From Arenimonas sp. (lineage in GTDB: Bacteria > Pseudomonadota > Alphaproteobacteria > Rhizobiales > Rhizobiaceae), in the NCBI GenBank assembly GCA_019459145.1, contig JAIBEK010000027.1, positions 62,001 through 126,000 on the forward strand: a stretch of DNA of 64,000 bases, in the 5' to 3' direction. The notes beneath the pieces are model-generated. The model saw only the letters and a list, made by a program, of their open reading frames with translations. It was not told the DNA's origin and searched no databases. Each line of letters starts with the position of its first letter. Positions within the stretch are counted from its first letter, which is position 1. Positions 36,499-46,593 of this stretch are shown piece by piece. Position numbers and translations under genes: made by a program.

Positions 36499-38163
36499 TC
36501 AGACCTTGGATTCGCCCTCACGCAGCCGGCTTTCGCGCAGCATTCCGCTGTCGTCGAGAATGGGATGGGCGACGGAGACGAGGTGCGCGTTGATACGCTT
36601 TAGATCACGCAGCATGTCGAGATGAAGCGAACTCGTCTGCAGGCTCTCGATGCGACCGTCGCGAAGACGCTCCAGATGCCGCTCAGCGGAAAGCTTTTCC
36701 GCCTTTCGCACATCGACCTTTATCTCCATCAGGCGTAGCGCCAGGTTTAGATCGCCGGTGACGACGATGGTCTGCGCCGCGCGCAGGTTTTCGATTGTCA
36801 GGTCGAAGAGGTTCTTGAGTTCGTGATAGCCAGCATCAGAGAATTTCAGTTTGCTCGACACCTTCTTACGAACCTGCTCGCTCAGGCCCTTTTCGATGAT
36901 GTCGCCCACATGTTCCAGATTGATGGCATAGTCAATTATGGCGATCGAACGGCGGCCATTGTCGCCGTCGGCGCGTTCGCGGCCAAGCTTTGACAGGTAG
37001 ACCTTCACGTCCTGCTGCAACCGGTCAACGCGCTTTTCCAACGCCTCAATCTCAGACAGCGGCGCCAGATCATTGTTCCTGAATGCGCTTTCGACCCTGA
37101 CCAGCATTCGTTCGACCAGATCGCCAACGCCCAAGACTTCTCGCGTGGCGTTGGCCAGGGCCACCACCGGGGTGGAAAGCGCCTCCGGATCCAGGAACTT
37201 TGGACCGGTGTCGGGATCTTCCTCTGCCGGGATCCAGCGCTTCATGGCGTCGGACAGCAGGCCGGAGAAGGGCCAGGCCAAGAGAGCAAGCGCCATGTTG
37301 AAGGCGAGATGCACATCGACCGGCAGGACTTCCCGTTCAAACTGCAGCATCTCGAGGCCTTGCGCTGCGTAACTGACAAGCGGCAGGGCGACCAGGCATC
37401 CGACGGCGCGAACGACCAGGTTGCCGGTGGTGATCCGCCGCGCCGAAGCTGGGGCAGACAGCGTAGCCAGCACAGGCGGAACGGCGCCGCCGAGATTGGC
37501 ACCGAGAATCAGCACGATAATGAGCTCGGTCGACAGGATGCCGGTCGAGGCGAGCGAGAGAACCAGCACGACAACTGCAAGGCTCGACGAGGAAATGATG
37601 GCGAGACCCGCGGTCAGCGCAAGTGCCACGGGCCAGGCGCCGCCAAGCAGATTGATGAAGGCCGCGAGAGCGGGAGAATCGCGCATGGGCTCGGTGGCAG
37701 CCGAGAGCAGGTGGAGCGACAGGAGCATCAGCCCAATGCCGATCAACGCCGCGCCGCCACCCTTGCGCGCAGTTGCGCCGCTCTTCTGGAGCGCGACGCC
37801 CCCGAGGATTAACAGCGGCGACAGCCATTCGATGCCGGTTGCGACGATCCAAGCGGTGACGGCCGTGCCGACGTTAGCGCCAAGCAGCACGATCTGCGCC
37901 ATGCGGGCGCGGATCAGGTCGCGCTCGACGAAGGACGCCACAGTCAAGGCAGTGGCCGTGGAGCTCTGCAGTGCGATCGTGGCAAAGAAGCCGGAAATGA
38001 AGGAGCGCAGACCGCTTTGTGTGCCGGAGGCAAGCCCGGTCCGCAGCTTGGTTCCGAAGGCACGGGTAACGCCGTCCTTCACCTGGGCCAGCCCGAAGAG
38101 CAACAAGGCTACCGCGCCAAAGAGATTGATGATGACGATCGTCGATTGCATTTCCGATTCCAA
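36499..38163 (-). CDS. Na/Pi-cotransporter family protein with PhoU-like domain
   Basis: A 554-aa NptA/YjbB-type transporter: two Na_Pi_cotrans repeats with the QSSTATALTVASFVE and SSSSLAVVVLVLSLAS motifs (about residues 60-90 and 190-210), about eight spans, then a PhoU-like helical domain (about 340-530). It moves phosphate with Na+, often outward. Start at 38163 or at the second Met (38151). Neighbouring ugp genes also handle phosphate-containing substrates. Confidence 0.93.
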   Translation of the reverse strand: MESEMQSTIVIINLFGAVALLLFGLAQVKDGVTRAFGTKLRTGLASGTQSGLRSFISGFFATIALQSSTATALTVASFVERDLIRARMAQIVLLGANVGTAVTAWIVATGIEWLSPLLILGGVALQKSGATARKGGGAALIGIGLMLLSLHLLSAATEPMRDSPALAAFINLLGGAWPVALALTAGLAIISSSSLAVVVLVLSLASTGILSTELIIVLILGANLGGAVPPVLATLSAPASARRITTGNLVVRAVGCLVALPLVSYAAQGLEMLQFEREVLPVDVHLAFNMALALLAWPFSGLLSDAMKRWIPAEEDPDTGPKFLDPEALSTPVVALANATREVLGVGDLVERMLVRVESAFRNNDLAPLSEIEALEKRVDRLQQDVKVYLSKLGRERADGDNGRRSIAIIDYAINLEHVGDIIEKGLSEQVRKKVSSKLKFSDAGYHELKNLFDLTIENLRAAQTIVVTGDLNLALRLMEIKVDVRKAEKLSAERHLERLRDGRIESLQTSSLHLDMLRDLKRINAHLVSVAHPILDDSGMLRESRLREGESKV

Positions 38164-38506
38164 TCGTCTGGCAGGGTAAAATCATCCGCCGGCAAACTAA
38201 ATATGTCCTATCCGCCGGGCAATGGAAGGTGCTTTGCGGGAATTCACGCCCGTGCTGCATTCGCATGTCGCGATCGACATCAACGTTGCCCGCAAGCCCG
38301 AAGAAGCTGCCCGCCGGGCACAGGTTGATAGCCTAGTTTCAGCTCACGCATCACCGGCATTGATGAAGATGCCTTCGTCGAGAAGGCGTCTGCGATTAGG
38401 ACGCAGGCCACGATGAAGACGAAGACTTCGTCCGCAACCAGACATGAAAGGCCCACGGATACCCGCCGAGGGTAGTTCGATTCTCGGACCGCCGGAATTG
38501 CCAGGG
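38164..38506. other. intergenic stretch without a supported gene
   Basis: It separates the Na/Pi gene from the end of the ugp operon. A plus-strand frame at 38222-38416 has no recognised features, and no ugpQ phosphodiesterase is found downstream of ugpC. Confidence 0.5.
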
Positions 38507-39559
38507 TTAGACCAGACGCTTGCCAGCCGCGTCGAACATATGGATATTGACTTGGGCGGCCGCGATGCGAACGGTCTCGCCGATGCCGATGCGCGAGCGA
38601 CCGGGGACGCGAAAGACGATCGGGTTACCATCTGCCAGGGAGGCATGGACGTAGCTCTCCGCTCCTACCAGCTCCACCGCATCCACCTGCACCTCCCCCG
38701 AGAAGTCCGAGGGGGAGTTCTCATCGGCAATCACGATGTCCTCGGGGCGGATACCGACGGTATCGACACTCGTCGCAACGCCGGAATTCGTAGCGAGCAC
38801 CCAGCCACTGCCCTCGACCGCCTTGCGCTTCAGGAGGTTCATCGATGGCGAGCCGATGAACGTGGCGACGAAAGTGGAGGCTGGCCGCTCGTAAAGCTCG
38901 ATCGGTGTTCCGACCTGCTCGATGCACCCGCCATTCAGCACCACCAGCCGGTCAGCCAGCGTCATGGCCTCCATCTGGTCATGGGTGACGTAGACGCTGG
39001 TTGTGGCAAGCGACCTCTGCAGTCTGCGGATCTCGACGCGCATCTGCACCCGGAGCTTGGCGTCGAGGTTGGACAGCGGCTCGTCAAAAAGAAAAGCCGC
39101 GGGCTTGCGGACAATTGCCCGGCCCATGGCCACGCGCTGACGCTGCCCTCCCGACAACTGGCGCGGCTTCCGCTCGAGGAACTGCTCTATCTCCAAAGCC
39201 GTCGCGGCTTCCAAGACGCGCCGGTCGATTTCATCCTTGGGTGTGTTGCGGTTCTTCAGGCCGTAGGAAAGGTTCTGCCGGACGGTCATGTGCGGATAGA
39301 GCGCGTAGTTCTGAAAGACCATCGCGATGTCGCGCTCGGCCGGCTCCAGATCGTTGATGACGCGGCCACCGAGCACGATCTCTCCGGAGGAGATCCCCTC
39401 GAGGCCGGCGATCATGCGCAACAAGGTAGATTTTCCGCAGCCCGAGGGACCGACGAGCACGATCATCTCGCCGTCGGCGATGTGCAGCGACACGCCCTTG
39501 ATTGCTTCAATATTGCCGCCATAGACCTTGCGGACATCCTTGAGTTCAATTTCGGCCAT
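38507..39559 (-). CDS. ugpC: glycerol-3-phosphate ABC transporter ATP-binding protein
   Basis: A 350-aa CUT1 ATPase with Walker [10 protein letters not shown], signature LSGGQRQRV, Walker [12 protein letters not shown] and a C-terminal regulatory domain. Its place behind ugpB, ugpA and ugpE, sharing a base with the ugpE stop, marks it as UgpC. It powers uptake of sn-glycerol-3-phosphate and its diesters. Confidence 0.94.
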   Translation of the reverse strand: MAEIELKDVRKVYGGNIEAIKGVSLHIADGEMIVLVGPSGCGKSTLLRMIAGLEGISSGEIVLGGRVINDLEPAERDIAMVFQNYALYPHMTVRQNLSYGLKNRNTPKDEIDRRVLEAATALEIEQFLERKPRQLSGGQRQRVAMGRAIVRKPAAFLFDEPLSNLDAKLRVQMRVEIRRLQRSLATTSVYVTHDQMEAMTLADRLVVLNGGCIEQVGTPIELYERPASTFVATFIGSPSMNLLKRKAVEGSGWVLATNSGVATSVDTVGIRPEDIVIADENSPSDFSGEVQVDAVELVGAESYVHASLADGNPIVFRVPGRSRIGIGETVRIAAAQVNIHMFDAAGKRLV

Positions 39560-40407
39560 TATTTTTCAGTCTCCACAAGACCTTTGACGAACCAGCGCTG
39601 CATCAACACGACGACCAGGACGGGCGGGATGATGGCGAGGATCGCGGTAACCATGACGTAGTTCCACGGCGTGGAGGCGTCGGTGAAATCGACCATGCGT
39701 CGCAGCCCGATGATGATCGTGTTCATCTCCGCGTCATTGGTGACGAGCAGCGGCCAGAGGTACTGGGTCCAGCCGTAGATGAAGAGGATCACAAAGAGCG
39801 CAGCGATATTGGTCTTCGAAAGCGGCAGGAGGATATCCTTCATGAAGCGGAACGGGCCGGCATTGTCGAGACGAGCGGCTTCCACCATTTCTCCCGGGAT
39901 GGTCAGGAAAAACTGGCGGAAGAGGAAGGTCGCGGTCGCAGAGGCCATGAGCGGTAGAGTCAGGCCGGCATAGCTGTCGAGAAGCCCGAGATCGACGATC
40001 ACCTTGTAGGTCGGCAGGATGCGGACCTCCACCGGCAGCATCAGGGTGACAAATATCATCCAGAAGAAGCCCATCCGGAACGGGAATCGGAAGAACACGA
40101 TCGCGAAGGCGGACAGGAAAGAGATGATGATCTTCCCGACCGCGATCGCCATCGCGACCACGAAGGTGTTGAAGAGCAGCCGCTCGAGGCTGACGCCTAC
40201 GACCTGCTCGACGCCGCCGGAGAGCGCACCGGAATAGTTCTCAATGAAATGGTCTCCCGGAAGAAGCGACATGGGCGGGCGGATTATGTCGATCGACGAC
40301 ATCGTCGAGGCGATGAAGGTGTAGTAGATCGGAAAGGCTACGACGATGATGCCGAGCACCAACAAGAGATGGCCGAGGAGTGTCGCAACGGGGCGATTTT
40401 CAATCAT
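39559..40407 (-). CDS. ugpE: glycerol-3-phosphate ABC permease UgpE
   Basis: A 282-aa permease with the UgpE hallmarks: start [31 protein letters not shown] loop [19 protein letters not shown], and the C-terminal stretch [19 protein letters not shown]. Six spans. It pairs with UgpA nine bases upstream. Confidence 0.95.
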   Translation of the reverse strand: MIENRPVATLLGHLLLVLGIIVVAFPIYYTFIASTMSSIDIIRPPMSLLPGDHFIENYSGALSGGVEQVVGVSLERLLFNTFVVAMAIAVGKIIISFLSAFAIVFFRFPFRMGFFWMIFVTLMLPVEVRILPTYKVIVDLGLLDSYAGLTLPLMASATATFLFRQFFLTIPGEMVEAARLDNAGPFRFMKDILLPLSKTNIAALFVILFIYGWTQYLWPLLVTNDAEMNTIIIGLRRMVDFTDASTPWNYVMVTAILAIIPPVLVVVLMQRWFVKGLVETEK

Positions 40408-40416
40408 GACCGGCCC

Positions 40417-41298
40417 TCAACCATAATGAACCTTCTTCTCCACGAAGCGGAACTGGAAGGCCGTTAATGCAATGACGATGATCATCAGCACGACCGACTG
40501 GGCTGCCGACGAGCCGAGGTTCAGGTTCACGAAGCCGTCATTGTACACCTTGTAGACCAGCGTCTCGGTCGCCTTGGCCGGGCCACCACCTGTGACGGCG
40601 TGGATGATGCCGAACGTATCGAAGAAGGCGTAGACCGTGTTGACCACGAGGAGGAAAAATGTGGTCGGCGCCAACAGCGGAAAGACGATTGTCCAGAACC
40701 GTCGCACACCCCTGGCTCCGTCGATAGCCGCGGCCTCAAGAAGCGACTTCGGGATAGCCTGCAAGCCGGCGACGAAGAACAGGAAATTGTAGCTAATCTG
40801 CTTCCATGCGGCGGCCGCGACGACCAGCGTCATCGCTTGGTTTCCGTCGAGCAGCGGGTCCCACATGATGCCGTTGCGGCGAAGCAGGTAGGCGAAAGTC
40901 CCCATGGCGGGGTTGAACATGAAGAGCCACAGCATTCCGGCCACCGCAGGCGCCACGGCATAGGGAATGATCAAGAAGGTGCGATAGAAGCCGCGCCCGC
41001 GGACCACGAGATCCGCAGCTGTTGCCAGAAAGAGGGCCGTGCCCATGGCGACGGCTGCCGTCAGGACGCTGAAGACGACCGTCACCTGCAGCGAATGCAG
41101 ATAGTTCGGGTCTGAGAAGATCGCCTGGAAGTTAGCCAGACCGACGAAGGCGCTGCGCAACCCGAACGGGTCCTCGCGCATGGCAGACTGATATAGAGCC
41201 TGACTTGCCGGCCAGAAGAAGAAGATCACCGTCAGGATAATCTGAGGGGCGACCAGGAAATAGGGAAGAATCTTGTTGGGAAAGACGACGTTCTGCAC
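40417..41298 (-). CDS. ugpA: glycerol-3-phosphate ABC permease UgpA
   Basis: A 293-aa permease with UgpA features: [14 protein letters not shown] at the N-terminus, [17 protein letters not shown] and the EAA loop [22 protein letters not shown] 41298 is chosen because it gives the family N-terminus; upstream in-frame codons run into the terminator hairpin. Confidence 0.94.
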   Translation of the reverse strand: MQNVVFPNKILPYFLVAPQIILTVIFFFWPASQALYQSAMREDPFGLRSAFVGLANFQAIFSDPNYLHSLQVTVVFSVLTAAVAMGTALFLATAADLVVRGRGFYRTFLIIPYAVAPAVAGMLWLFMFNPAMGTFAYLLRRNGIMWDPLLDGNQAMTLVVAAAAWKQISYNFLFFVAGLQAIPKSLLEAAAIDGARGVRRFWTIVFPLLAPTTFFLLVVNTVYAFFDTFGIIHAVTGGGPAKATETLVYKVYNDGFVNLNLGSSAAQSVVLMIIVIALTAFQFRFVEKKVHYG

Positions 41299-41318
41299 AG
41301 CAAATGCCCTCGCCAGAT

Positions 41319-41349
41319 GAAAAGACCGCCCGGACATCGGTCCGGGCGG
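41319..41349 (-). terminator. intrinsic terminator/attenuator between ugpB and ugpA
   Basis: Read on the minus strand, CCGCCCGGAC and GTCCGGGCGG form a perfect 10-bp stem with a 4-base loop, followed by TCTTTT. It lies right behind ugpB, so ugpB should be more abundant than the membrane genes. Confidence 0.88.
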
Positions 41350-41367
41350 CGTTGCGAGCGCGTTCTG

Positions 41368-42678
41368 TTAATTGCCGAGCGCCTGCTGGATGGCGGCGTT
41401 GCCACGCTCGACGGCCTTGTCGAGTGCTGCCTTGGCATCCTGTTGGCCTGACAGCATGGACTCGAATTCCTCGTTCATGATGTCACGAACCTGCGGCAGG
41501 TTGATGAGACGTACACCTTTTGAGTTCTCGGTGGGTGCCTTGCCCATCATCTGCTGGATTGGCGTCTCACGGCCCGGGTTCTTCTCATAGAAGCCGGAGT
41601 CCTTGGTGGCGTTGTAAGCCTCCATGGTGACGGGCAAGTAGCCGGAGACCTGGTGCAGACGGGCCTGGACTTCCGTCTGCGAAAGGAAATTGAAGAACTC
41701 GGCGATGCCCTTGTATTCTTCATCGCTCTTGCCGCCAAAGACCCAGAGGCTGGCGCCGCCGGGAATGGTATTTTGTGGACGGCCTTCGCCCTCGTAATAT
41801 GGCAACTGGCCGATGCCATAGTTCATGCCGCTCTTGACGATATCGCCGAGCCCACCTGAAGACTCAGTCAGGATGGCGCATTCGCCGGAGAGGAAGAGAT
41901 TCTTGGCTTCAGAGGTCCTGCCGCCGTAACGGAAGACGCCTTCCTTGGCGAGGTCGGCAATCGACTGGAAGTGCTGGACAAATTCAGGCGAGTTGAACTT
42001 CAACTCGACATCGGTGTCCGCGAGGCCATTCTCGTTGTTGGCGTAGGACAGGTTGTTCCAGGCGGCAAAATTCTCGGTCTGGATCCAGGTCAGCCAAGTC
42101 GACGTGTAGCCACACTCCGCGGCACCACTCGTCTTGATCTTGCGGGCGGCCTCCCAGACTTGCGGCCATGTCTTCGGCGGGTTGTTGACATCCAGTCCCG
42201 CCTTCTCGAAGAGGTCCTTGTTGTAAAAGAGTATCGGCGAGGACGAGTTGTACGGGAAGGACAGCATGGTGCCGTCAGGCTTGGAGTAATAGGACACGAT
42301 GCCGGCCAGGTACTTTGCCTTGTCGAAGGTGTAACCACCCTTCTCGAGCACTTCGGCGACCGGCATGACGGCGCCCTCAGCACCCATCATTACGCCGGTA
42401 CCGACGTCGAAGACCTGAATGATCGCCGGCGTCTGCTTGGCGCGGAACGCGGCGATGCCGGCATTCAGGGTTTCCGGATAGGTTCCCTTGAAGACGGGCA
42501 CAATCTTGTAGTCGCTCTGCGTCTCGTTGAATTCTTTCGCCAGCGTGTCGACGACTTCGTTGTTGGCGCCGGTCATGGCGTGCCACCATTGCAGTTCCGT
42601 GACGGCAAGCGCGCTCGACCCCCAAAGAAGCGACATGCTGGCCGCGACTGCCAAAACAGCGATAATTTTCGTGGACAT
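41368..42678 (-). CDS. ugpB: glycerol-3-phosphate-binding protein UgpB
   Basis: A 436-aa periplasmic binding protein with a signal peptide (cleaved near ALAVTE) and mature start TELQWWHAMTGANNEVV, a UgpB trademark; EECGYTSTWLTW-type and SSGGLGDIVKSGMNYG segments fit too. GGGGAGG sits just before ATG 42678; the open frame upstream is not family-like. First gene of ugpBAEC. Confidence 0.95.
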   Translation of the reverse strand: MSTKIIAVLAVAASMSLLWGSSALAVTELQWWHAMTGANNEVVDTLAKEFNETQSDYKIVPVFKGTYPETLNAGIAAFRAKQTPAIIQVFDVGTGVMMGAEGAVMPVAEVLEKGGYTFDKAKYLAGIVSYYSKPDGTMLSFPYNSSSPILFYNKDLFEKAGLDVNNPPKTWPQVWEAARKIKTSGAAECGYTSTWLTWIQTENFAAWNNLSYANNENGLADTDVELKFNSPEFVQHFQSIADLAKEGVFRYGGRTSEAKNLFLSGECAILTESSGGLGDIVKSGMNYGIGQLPYYEGEGRPQNTIPGGASLWVFGGKSDEEYKGIAEFFNFLSQTEVQARLHQVSGYLPVTMEAYNATKDSGFYEKNPGRETPIQQMMGKAPTENSKGVRLINLPQVRDIMNEEFESMLSGQQDAKAALDKAVERGNAAIQQALGN

Positions 42679-43141
42679 GGTTTCCTCCCCTTTGCCATTC
42701 AAATTTGGTCTTCGTGGGCCCAATCCAGGCAAGCATCCCGTCAGGGTTGCCGACGATAGTTGAAGCCTCCCATCAGCTAAAACGAATTTAGGAGCAATGA
42801 CAATGGGATATTTCCGTCCCATATGGACTAAGCTGCCTGTTGCGCTAGCCGCCCGACTAAATCCTGCGCAAAGTGGACAGCGCCATTCGTTCGTGGTCGG
42901 CCGGAAAGCCAGCGCCTGATCCCTCAACTGACACGTTGCGACTTCGACCTCGCTGCGGGTCATGATCATTGCCTATGTCGACACCGAGAGCGCCGGGACA
43001 CCGATCCTCTGCGGCCATGAACTCTTCCTAAAACCCAGGATGCGGACCAGAGCATCCATCCTAAGGCCGCGCAGCCATAGTCTCTTCGTCGATGACGGCG
43101 GGTCGAATTGCTTGAGTGTGTTACGGCGTGCCGATTGTCAC
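42679..43141. other. intergenic region between ugpB and hipA
   Basis: It holds the ugpB promoter region. An inverted repeat ATGGGA-N8-TCCCAT (42803-42822) lies about 125 bp upstream of ugpB and could be an operator. I looked for a PhoB box (paired TGTCA repeats) and found only a single TTGTCAT. No gene is supported. Confidence 0.5.
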
Positions 43142-44404
43142 CTAATCCGCGCAAGTACTGAGGATGGGGGTCATGAGTTGGACATGCGCATCAATTCGCT
43201 CAAGAACCTTTTCCGGAACGACTTCGCGCTCGGGCAGCAACCACCAAAGCAGATTGACGCGCTCAACAATATCAGACACCGCCTTGAGAACGGCAGCTTC
43301 GGGCAGGCGGGCGCGATTGGCGAAGGCTTTCCAGCGTTGAGCGTCCATCGCCTTGAAGGAACGTTCGCCGGAGAGCGACAGCGCCATGGCATCCGCCGGG
43401 ATGTAAGGGATCGTCGAGAGCACGTCGTAAACGGGCGCAAATTCCGGCCTGTCCCCTGCCCCGCGATAGATAAGCGACCAGTTCTTCAAGTGCATGTCGC
43501 CATTGCCGGTCACGGCAGCCAAGGCCAACCGGCGGACGAATTCGAGCGCGGCGCCCGAGACGGCAACATTCAAGGCCGCGGCAATATCGTGATAGGCGGC
43601 TCCTTCATATTTTCTCGAAGGATGGACGCCAAACACCTGCGCGAAATCCTCGATATGGATCCGCTCTCCCCCAGCTCCCCGATCGAAACGTCGGACGAGC
43701 AGTACGCTTCCGTCCGATAGCGTCCTGAACTCTTCCGGAATACCCTCGAATTCTGACTGCTCAACAAGCTCGCGTTCGGGGACGTCCATGCCTATCGCTT
43801 CAGCAAGAGCGAGATTGGCATATTCGTTTTCCGACACGCCGGGAAACGTTGTCGATGGAAACTTGGCGATGTAGGAGCCCTGCTCATCTCCCAGCGGCAG
43901 TGTAAGGCCGCCGCCTTTGCCCGTGTTCTTGAGGACAGAGAGCTTCATCTGAACGCCGGCGAGCGAAAATCGAGCCTTCGGCTTTGAAACAGGCAGGTCG
44001 CCGTGGCGAGCAATCGTTCTGTCACTTGGGAACACGCGGACAGCACCCGGAAGATCCGACCCTAGTGCTGCGAGCAGATCGAAATCATTACCCGAGCGAA
44101 CGCTGCCCTCGTGGTGCTTCTCCATGGCTTCACGCAGTTTGTCTTCAGGAAGGAGATTGGCAAAGAACGCCGGTAGCGCTCGGGCGACAGGCTTGGGGTC
44201 CTTGCGAAGCCCTCCGCTCGCCGCCCGGAACGACAGGCTCAGCACGGGGAATCCGCCTGTCGCACGATAGCTGCCCTCGAAGCTGAACGCATTGAAGTCG
44301 CCGGGCGTCCTGACGATCGTCCCGACTTTCAGGTCGTTCATCAGCACGTCGAGCGACCAAATGGATCTTGCATCAGAAGATGGCTCAAGCATTAGCATTC
44401 CCAT
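43142..44404 (-). CDS. hipA: HipA-type serine/threonine kinase toxin
   Basis: A 420-aa HipA protein: N-terminal HipA_N domain (about 15-110, with FANLLPEDKLREAM) and kinase core (about 140-370) with SLAGVQMKLSVL for nucleotide binding and the catalytic Asp in GNGDMHLKNWS, followed by APVYDVLST. HipA of E. coli phosphorylates glutamyl-tRNA synthetase and induces growth arrest; the target here is unknown. Start is uncertain among ATGs at 44404, 44398 and 44392; all overlap the hipB end. Confidence 0.93.
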   Translation of the reverse strand: MGMLMLEPSSDARSIWSLDVLMNDLKVGTIVRTPGDFNAFSFEGSYRATGGFPVLSLSFRAASGGLRKDPKPVARALPAFFANLLPEDKLREAMEKHHEGSVRSGNDFDLLAALGSDLPGAVRVFPSDRTIARHGDLPVSKPKARFSLAGVQMKLSVLKNTGKGGGLTLPLGDEQGSYIAKFPSTTFPGVSENEYANLALAEAIGMDVPERELVEQSEFEGIPEEFRTLSDGSVLLVRRFDRGAGGERIHIEDFAQVFGVHPSRKYEGAAYHDIAAALNVAVSGAALEFVRRLALAAVTGNGDMHLKNWSLIYRGAGDRPEFAPVYDVLSTIPYIPADAMALSLSGERSFKAMDAQRWKAFANRARLPEAAVLKAVSDIVERVNLLWWLLPEREVVPEKVLERIDAHVQLMTPILSTCAD

Positions 44405-44696
44405 CGGGGTGGGAAATGAATGCCGGCAGATCATCGTAGTCATCATGCGGCCGTAGCAGTGCGTCAACTGCCGGGACCATTGCCTGAGGGATCAACATCA
44501 ACTCAAGCCCAAGCGCCCGTGAAATATTGATCAAGGTGGTCGTCCGGGCAGCACTGCTCCCCGCCTCGATCTCGCGATACCGAGGACGCGACAGTCCCGC
44601 CATGTCCGCCACCTGCTCTTGCGTGAGCCCCAGCCCCTTACGGGTCGCCTTCAACAGATCACCGATTTCCAGCAATGCCTCTGATGCCGCCTCCAT
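44385..44696 (-). CDS. hipB: HipB-type antitoxin, XRE family
   Basis: A 103-aa protein with an XRE helix-turn-helix (about 15-70; LGLTQEQVADMAGLSRPRYREIEAG) and a short C-terminal tail. HipB neutralises HipA and represses the operon by binding palindromes upstream. The gene overlaps hipA by up to 20 bases, the normal antitoxin-first order. Confidence 0.93.
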   Translation of the reverse strand: MEAASEALLEIGDLLKATRKGLGLTQEQVADMAGLSRPRYREIEAGSSAARTTTLINISRALGLELMLIPQAMVPAVDALLRPHDDYDDLPAFISHPDGNANA

Positions 44697-44709
44697 TGAT
44701 CTCTATACC

Positions 44710-44776
44710 TATCATAGTCCGAATAAATGATATGCCTTTGTATCATTGTTACCGGCATTCAGTCAAGCTAATGATA
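44710..44776. promoter_or_regulatory. HipB operator candidate
   Basis: ATGATA-N8-TATCAT (44727-44746) is a perfect inverted repeat with the same 8-base spacing as the E. coli HipB operator TATCC-N8-GGATA. Extra half sites TATCAT (44710) and ATGATA (44771) flank it, in AT-rich DNA just upstream of hipB. Confidence 0.65.
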
Positions 44777-45441
44777 TGTTAACGGATCACACAACAAACG
44801 TTTGATCTGCTTACGGCTCTTATCCTCAAATGGCCCTTGGGAGTACCTCGGCCAAATTGCCCCTTTTCAGCTCGCCCCTGGCAAACATTTGAGGCCCATC
44901 TGGAGCACTGCCTCGAAATGGCGGTCTCCGGAGCCGAAGCACTTCGAGCTCATGATGAGCTTGCGCCGAAATTTGTCGGACATAGGGACTTTTAATCTGT
45001 TCGGCACCGAGCATCATAAATGCACGTGTCGAGAATGTGCCGACAACTGCGACCGTGTCAGCGACATGCAGAGCTGCGTCGATGCTTGCCGTTGATGAAG
45101 CACCATGGCATCGTGAGGGCTCGATCTCAAGTCGAACTCGTTTACCTCCCCAGTAGAATTTCGGCAAATCCGGCCGGTATTTTTACGGCAATCGCCGCGG
45201 GATCGATGAACGCCGGGTCAGACCCGACCGGATCCGCAAATCGGTGGGTGCCGAGACACGTCGAGGATATCGAAGATTTCGATTTGGCCAAAGCCGAGCT
45301 AGCGATCCCCTTCGGACCGCACTCACGTCACCGTTCCGGTCAGATGTGCTCAGCTATGAACGGTAGTCATCGTAATCTTATTCAGGAGGAGCGAAAAAAG
45401 CCGGCGAGAAGCGCTGTTGCAGGGTTTAAGGAGGCATCAGA
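44777..45441. other. 665-bp stretch without a supported gene
   Basis: Open frames occur on both strands (for example minus 44826-45167 and plus 44802-45095), but none has a clear family match. The plus frame ends in a cysteine-rich segment (CTCRECADNCDR) reminiscent of copper-binding DUF326 proteins, too short to trust. Likely decayed DNA next to a toxin-antitoxin pair. Confidence 0.45.
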
Positions 45442-46569
45442 TCAACTCGCCAGTCTAAGGGGAGAGAAGAGTTCCGGCGTCAGACCGCCACGGACGAGGT
45501 GCTCGGGCGGTTCATCAACGAGAAACAGTCCGGCGGCCCATTCAGACAGCGCCGGCGAGGTGAGGATGCCGCTGCCGCCCTGCCCCGCCAGCCAGAAGAA
45601 GTCTGGATCGTTGCGGTCGAAGCCGACGACCTGAAGCTTGTCGGCCGTGAAGGAGCGCAGCCCAGCCCATTTGTGCGAGATGGTCTTCACTGGCAGCGTC
45701 GTCGACTGCTCGAGGAAGTGCGCCGCGTAAGCCACGTCGATATCCTCCGGCTGGGCGTCGCAAGGGTCGCTTGGTGTCGCGTCGGCAGGAGAAACCATCA
45801 GCTTGCCCGCTTCCGGCTTGAAATAGAAATCCTCGCCGACCTCGTTGACGCCCGGCATGGGCGCCAAGTCGTAATCCGCCGGGACATCGACGGTAATTGC
45901 TGTCCGCCGATGCGGCACGATGCCAAGCGGCTCCAGCCCGGCGAGCACAGCCAGCCGATCTGCCCAGGCGCCGGCCGCGTTGACGATCCGTCGTGCCAGG
46001 ACCGGGCCTTGCAGCGTCTCCAGCCGATAGATTCCGCCGTCCCGTTCAATGGCGGAGACGGTTGAGCCGGTTCGGATATCGGCGCCGTTGCGGCGCGCGC
46101 CACGGAGATAGCCCTGCAGGATGCTTTCGACCTCCATGTCCCAGCACGCGGGGTCGTAGAAGGCACCCGCCATGTAGTCGGGCCGGAGGAACGGCACCAT
46201 GGCGATCGCCTCCTCGATGGAGACCGGTCGCGATTCCGACGAAGTGGCGATCACTTCGCGGAATGCGGCATCCAGCTTCGGTAACCGCTCCTCGCTTGCG
46301 ATCACCAGATTGCCGCGCGGAATCAGCAGCGGCACCTCAGCGAAGCCCTGCGGAGGGTTGGCCAGGAAACCATAGGACGCGTCGGCGAGCAGGCCCGTCG
46401 TCTCGTTCTGGAACTGCCGAGAGAACTCCGCGGCCGAGCGGCCGGTCGAATGATAGCCCACCTGCGCTTCCGCCTCGAGCAGCACGAGCGAACGATGCCC
46501 GGCTACCCGATAGGCGAAAGATGCACCGGCGATGCCGCCGCCCACGACGGCAACGTCGAAAATCTCCAT
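45442..46569 (-). CDS. FAD-dependent amine/D-amino acid oxidoreductase, DAO family
   Basis: A 375-aa DadA/glycine-oxidase-like flavoprotein: FAD motif VAVVGGGIAGASFAYR at the N-terminus and the closing GQGGSGILTSPALSEWAA near residue 340. It probably oxidises an amino acid or amine to an imino product. It is the last gene behind an M81 peptidase and a dipeptide-type ABC importer, so its substrate is likely released from an imported peptide-like compound. Confidence 0.9.
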   Translation of the reverse strand: MEIFDVAVVGGGIAGASFAYRVAGHRSLVLLEAEAQVGYHSTGRSAAEFSRQFQNETTGLLADASYGFLANPPQGFAEVPLLIPRGNLVIASEERLPKLDAAFREVIATSSESRPVSIEEAIAMVPFLRPDYMAGAFYDPACWDMEVESILQGYLRGARRNGADIRTGSTVSAIERDGGIYRLETLQGPVLARRIVNAAGAWADRLAVLAGLEPLGIVPHRRTAITVDVPADYDLAPMPGVNEVGEDFYFKPEAGKLMVSPADATPSDPCDAQPEDIDVAYAAHFLEQSTTLPVKTISHKWAGLRSFTADKLQVVGFDRNDPDFFWLAGQGGSGILTSPALSEWAAGLFLVDEPPEHLVRGGLTPELFSPLRLAS

Positions 46570-46593
46570 GTCGTTTCCCTCCGGCGCTGTTGT

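Noticed and set aside
38222-38416. 64-aa plus-strand open frame between the Na/Pi gene and ugpC
   Set aside because: No ribosome site, no recognisable features; ends in an arginine-rich run typical of chance frames.
42679-42900. PhoB box upstream of ugpB
   Set aside because: Only a single TGTCA-type element was found; no paired 7-base repeats at the required 11-base spacing.
44955-45095. Copper-binding DUF326-like protein
   Set aside because: Only about 25 residues with six cysteines fit the pattern; no preceding helices and an unrelated open frame on the other strand.
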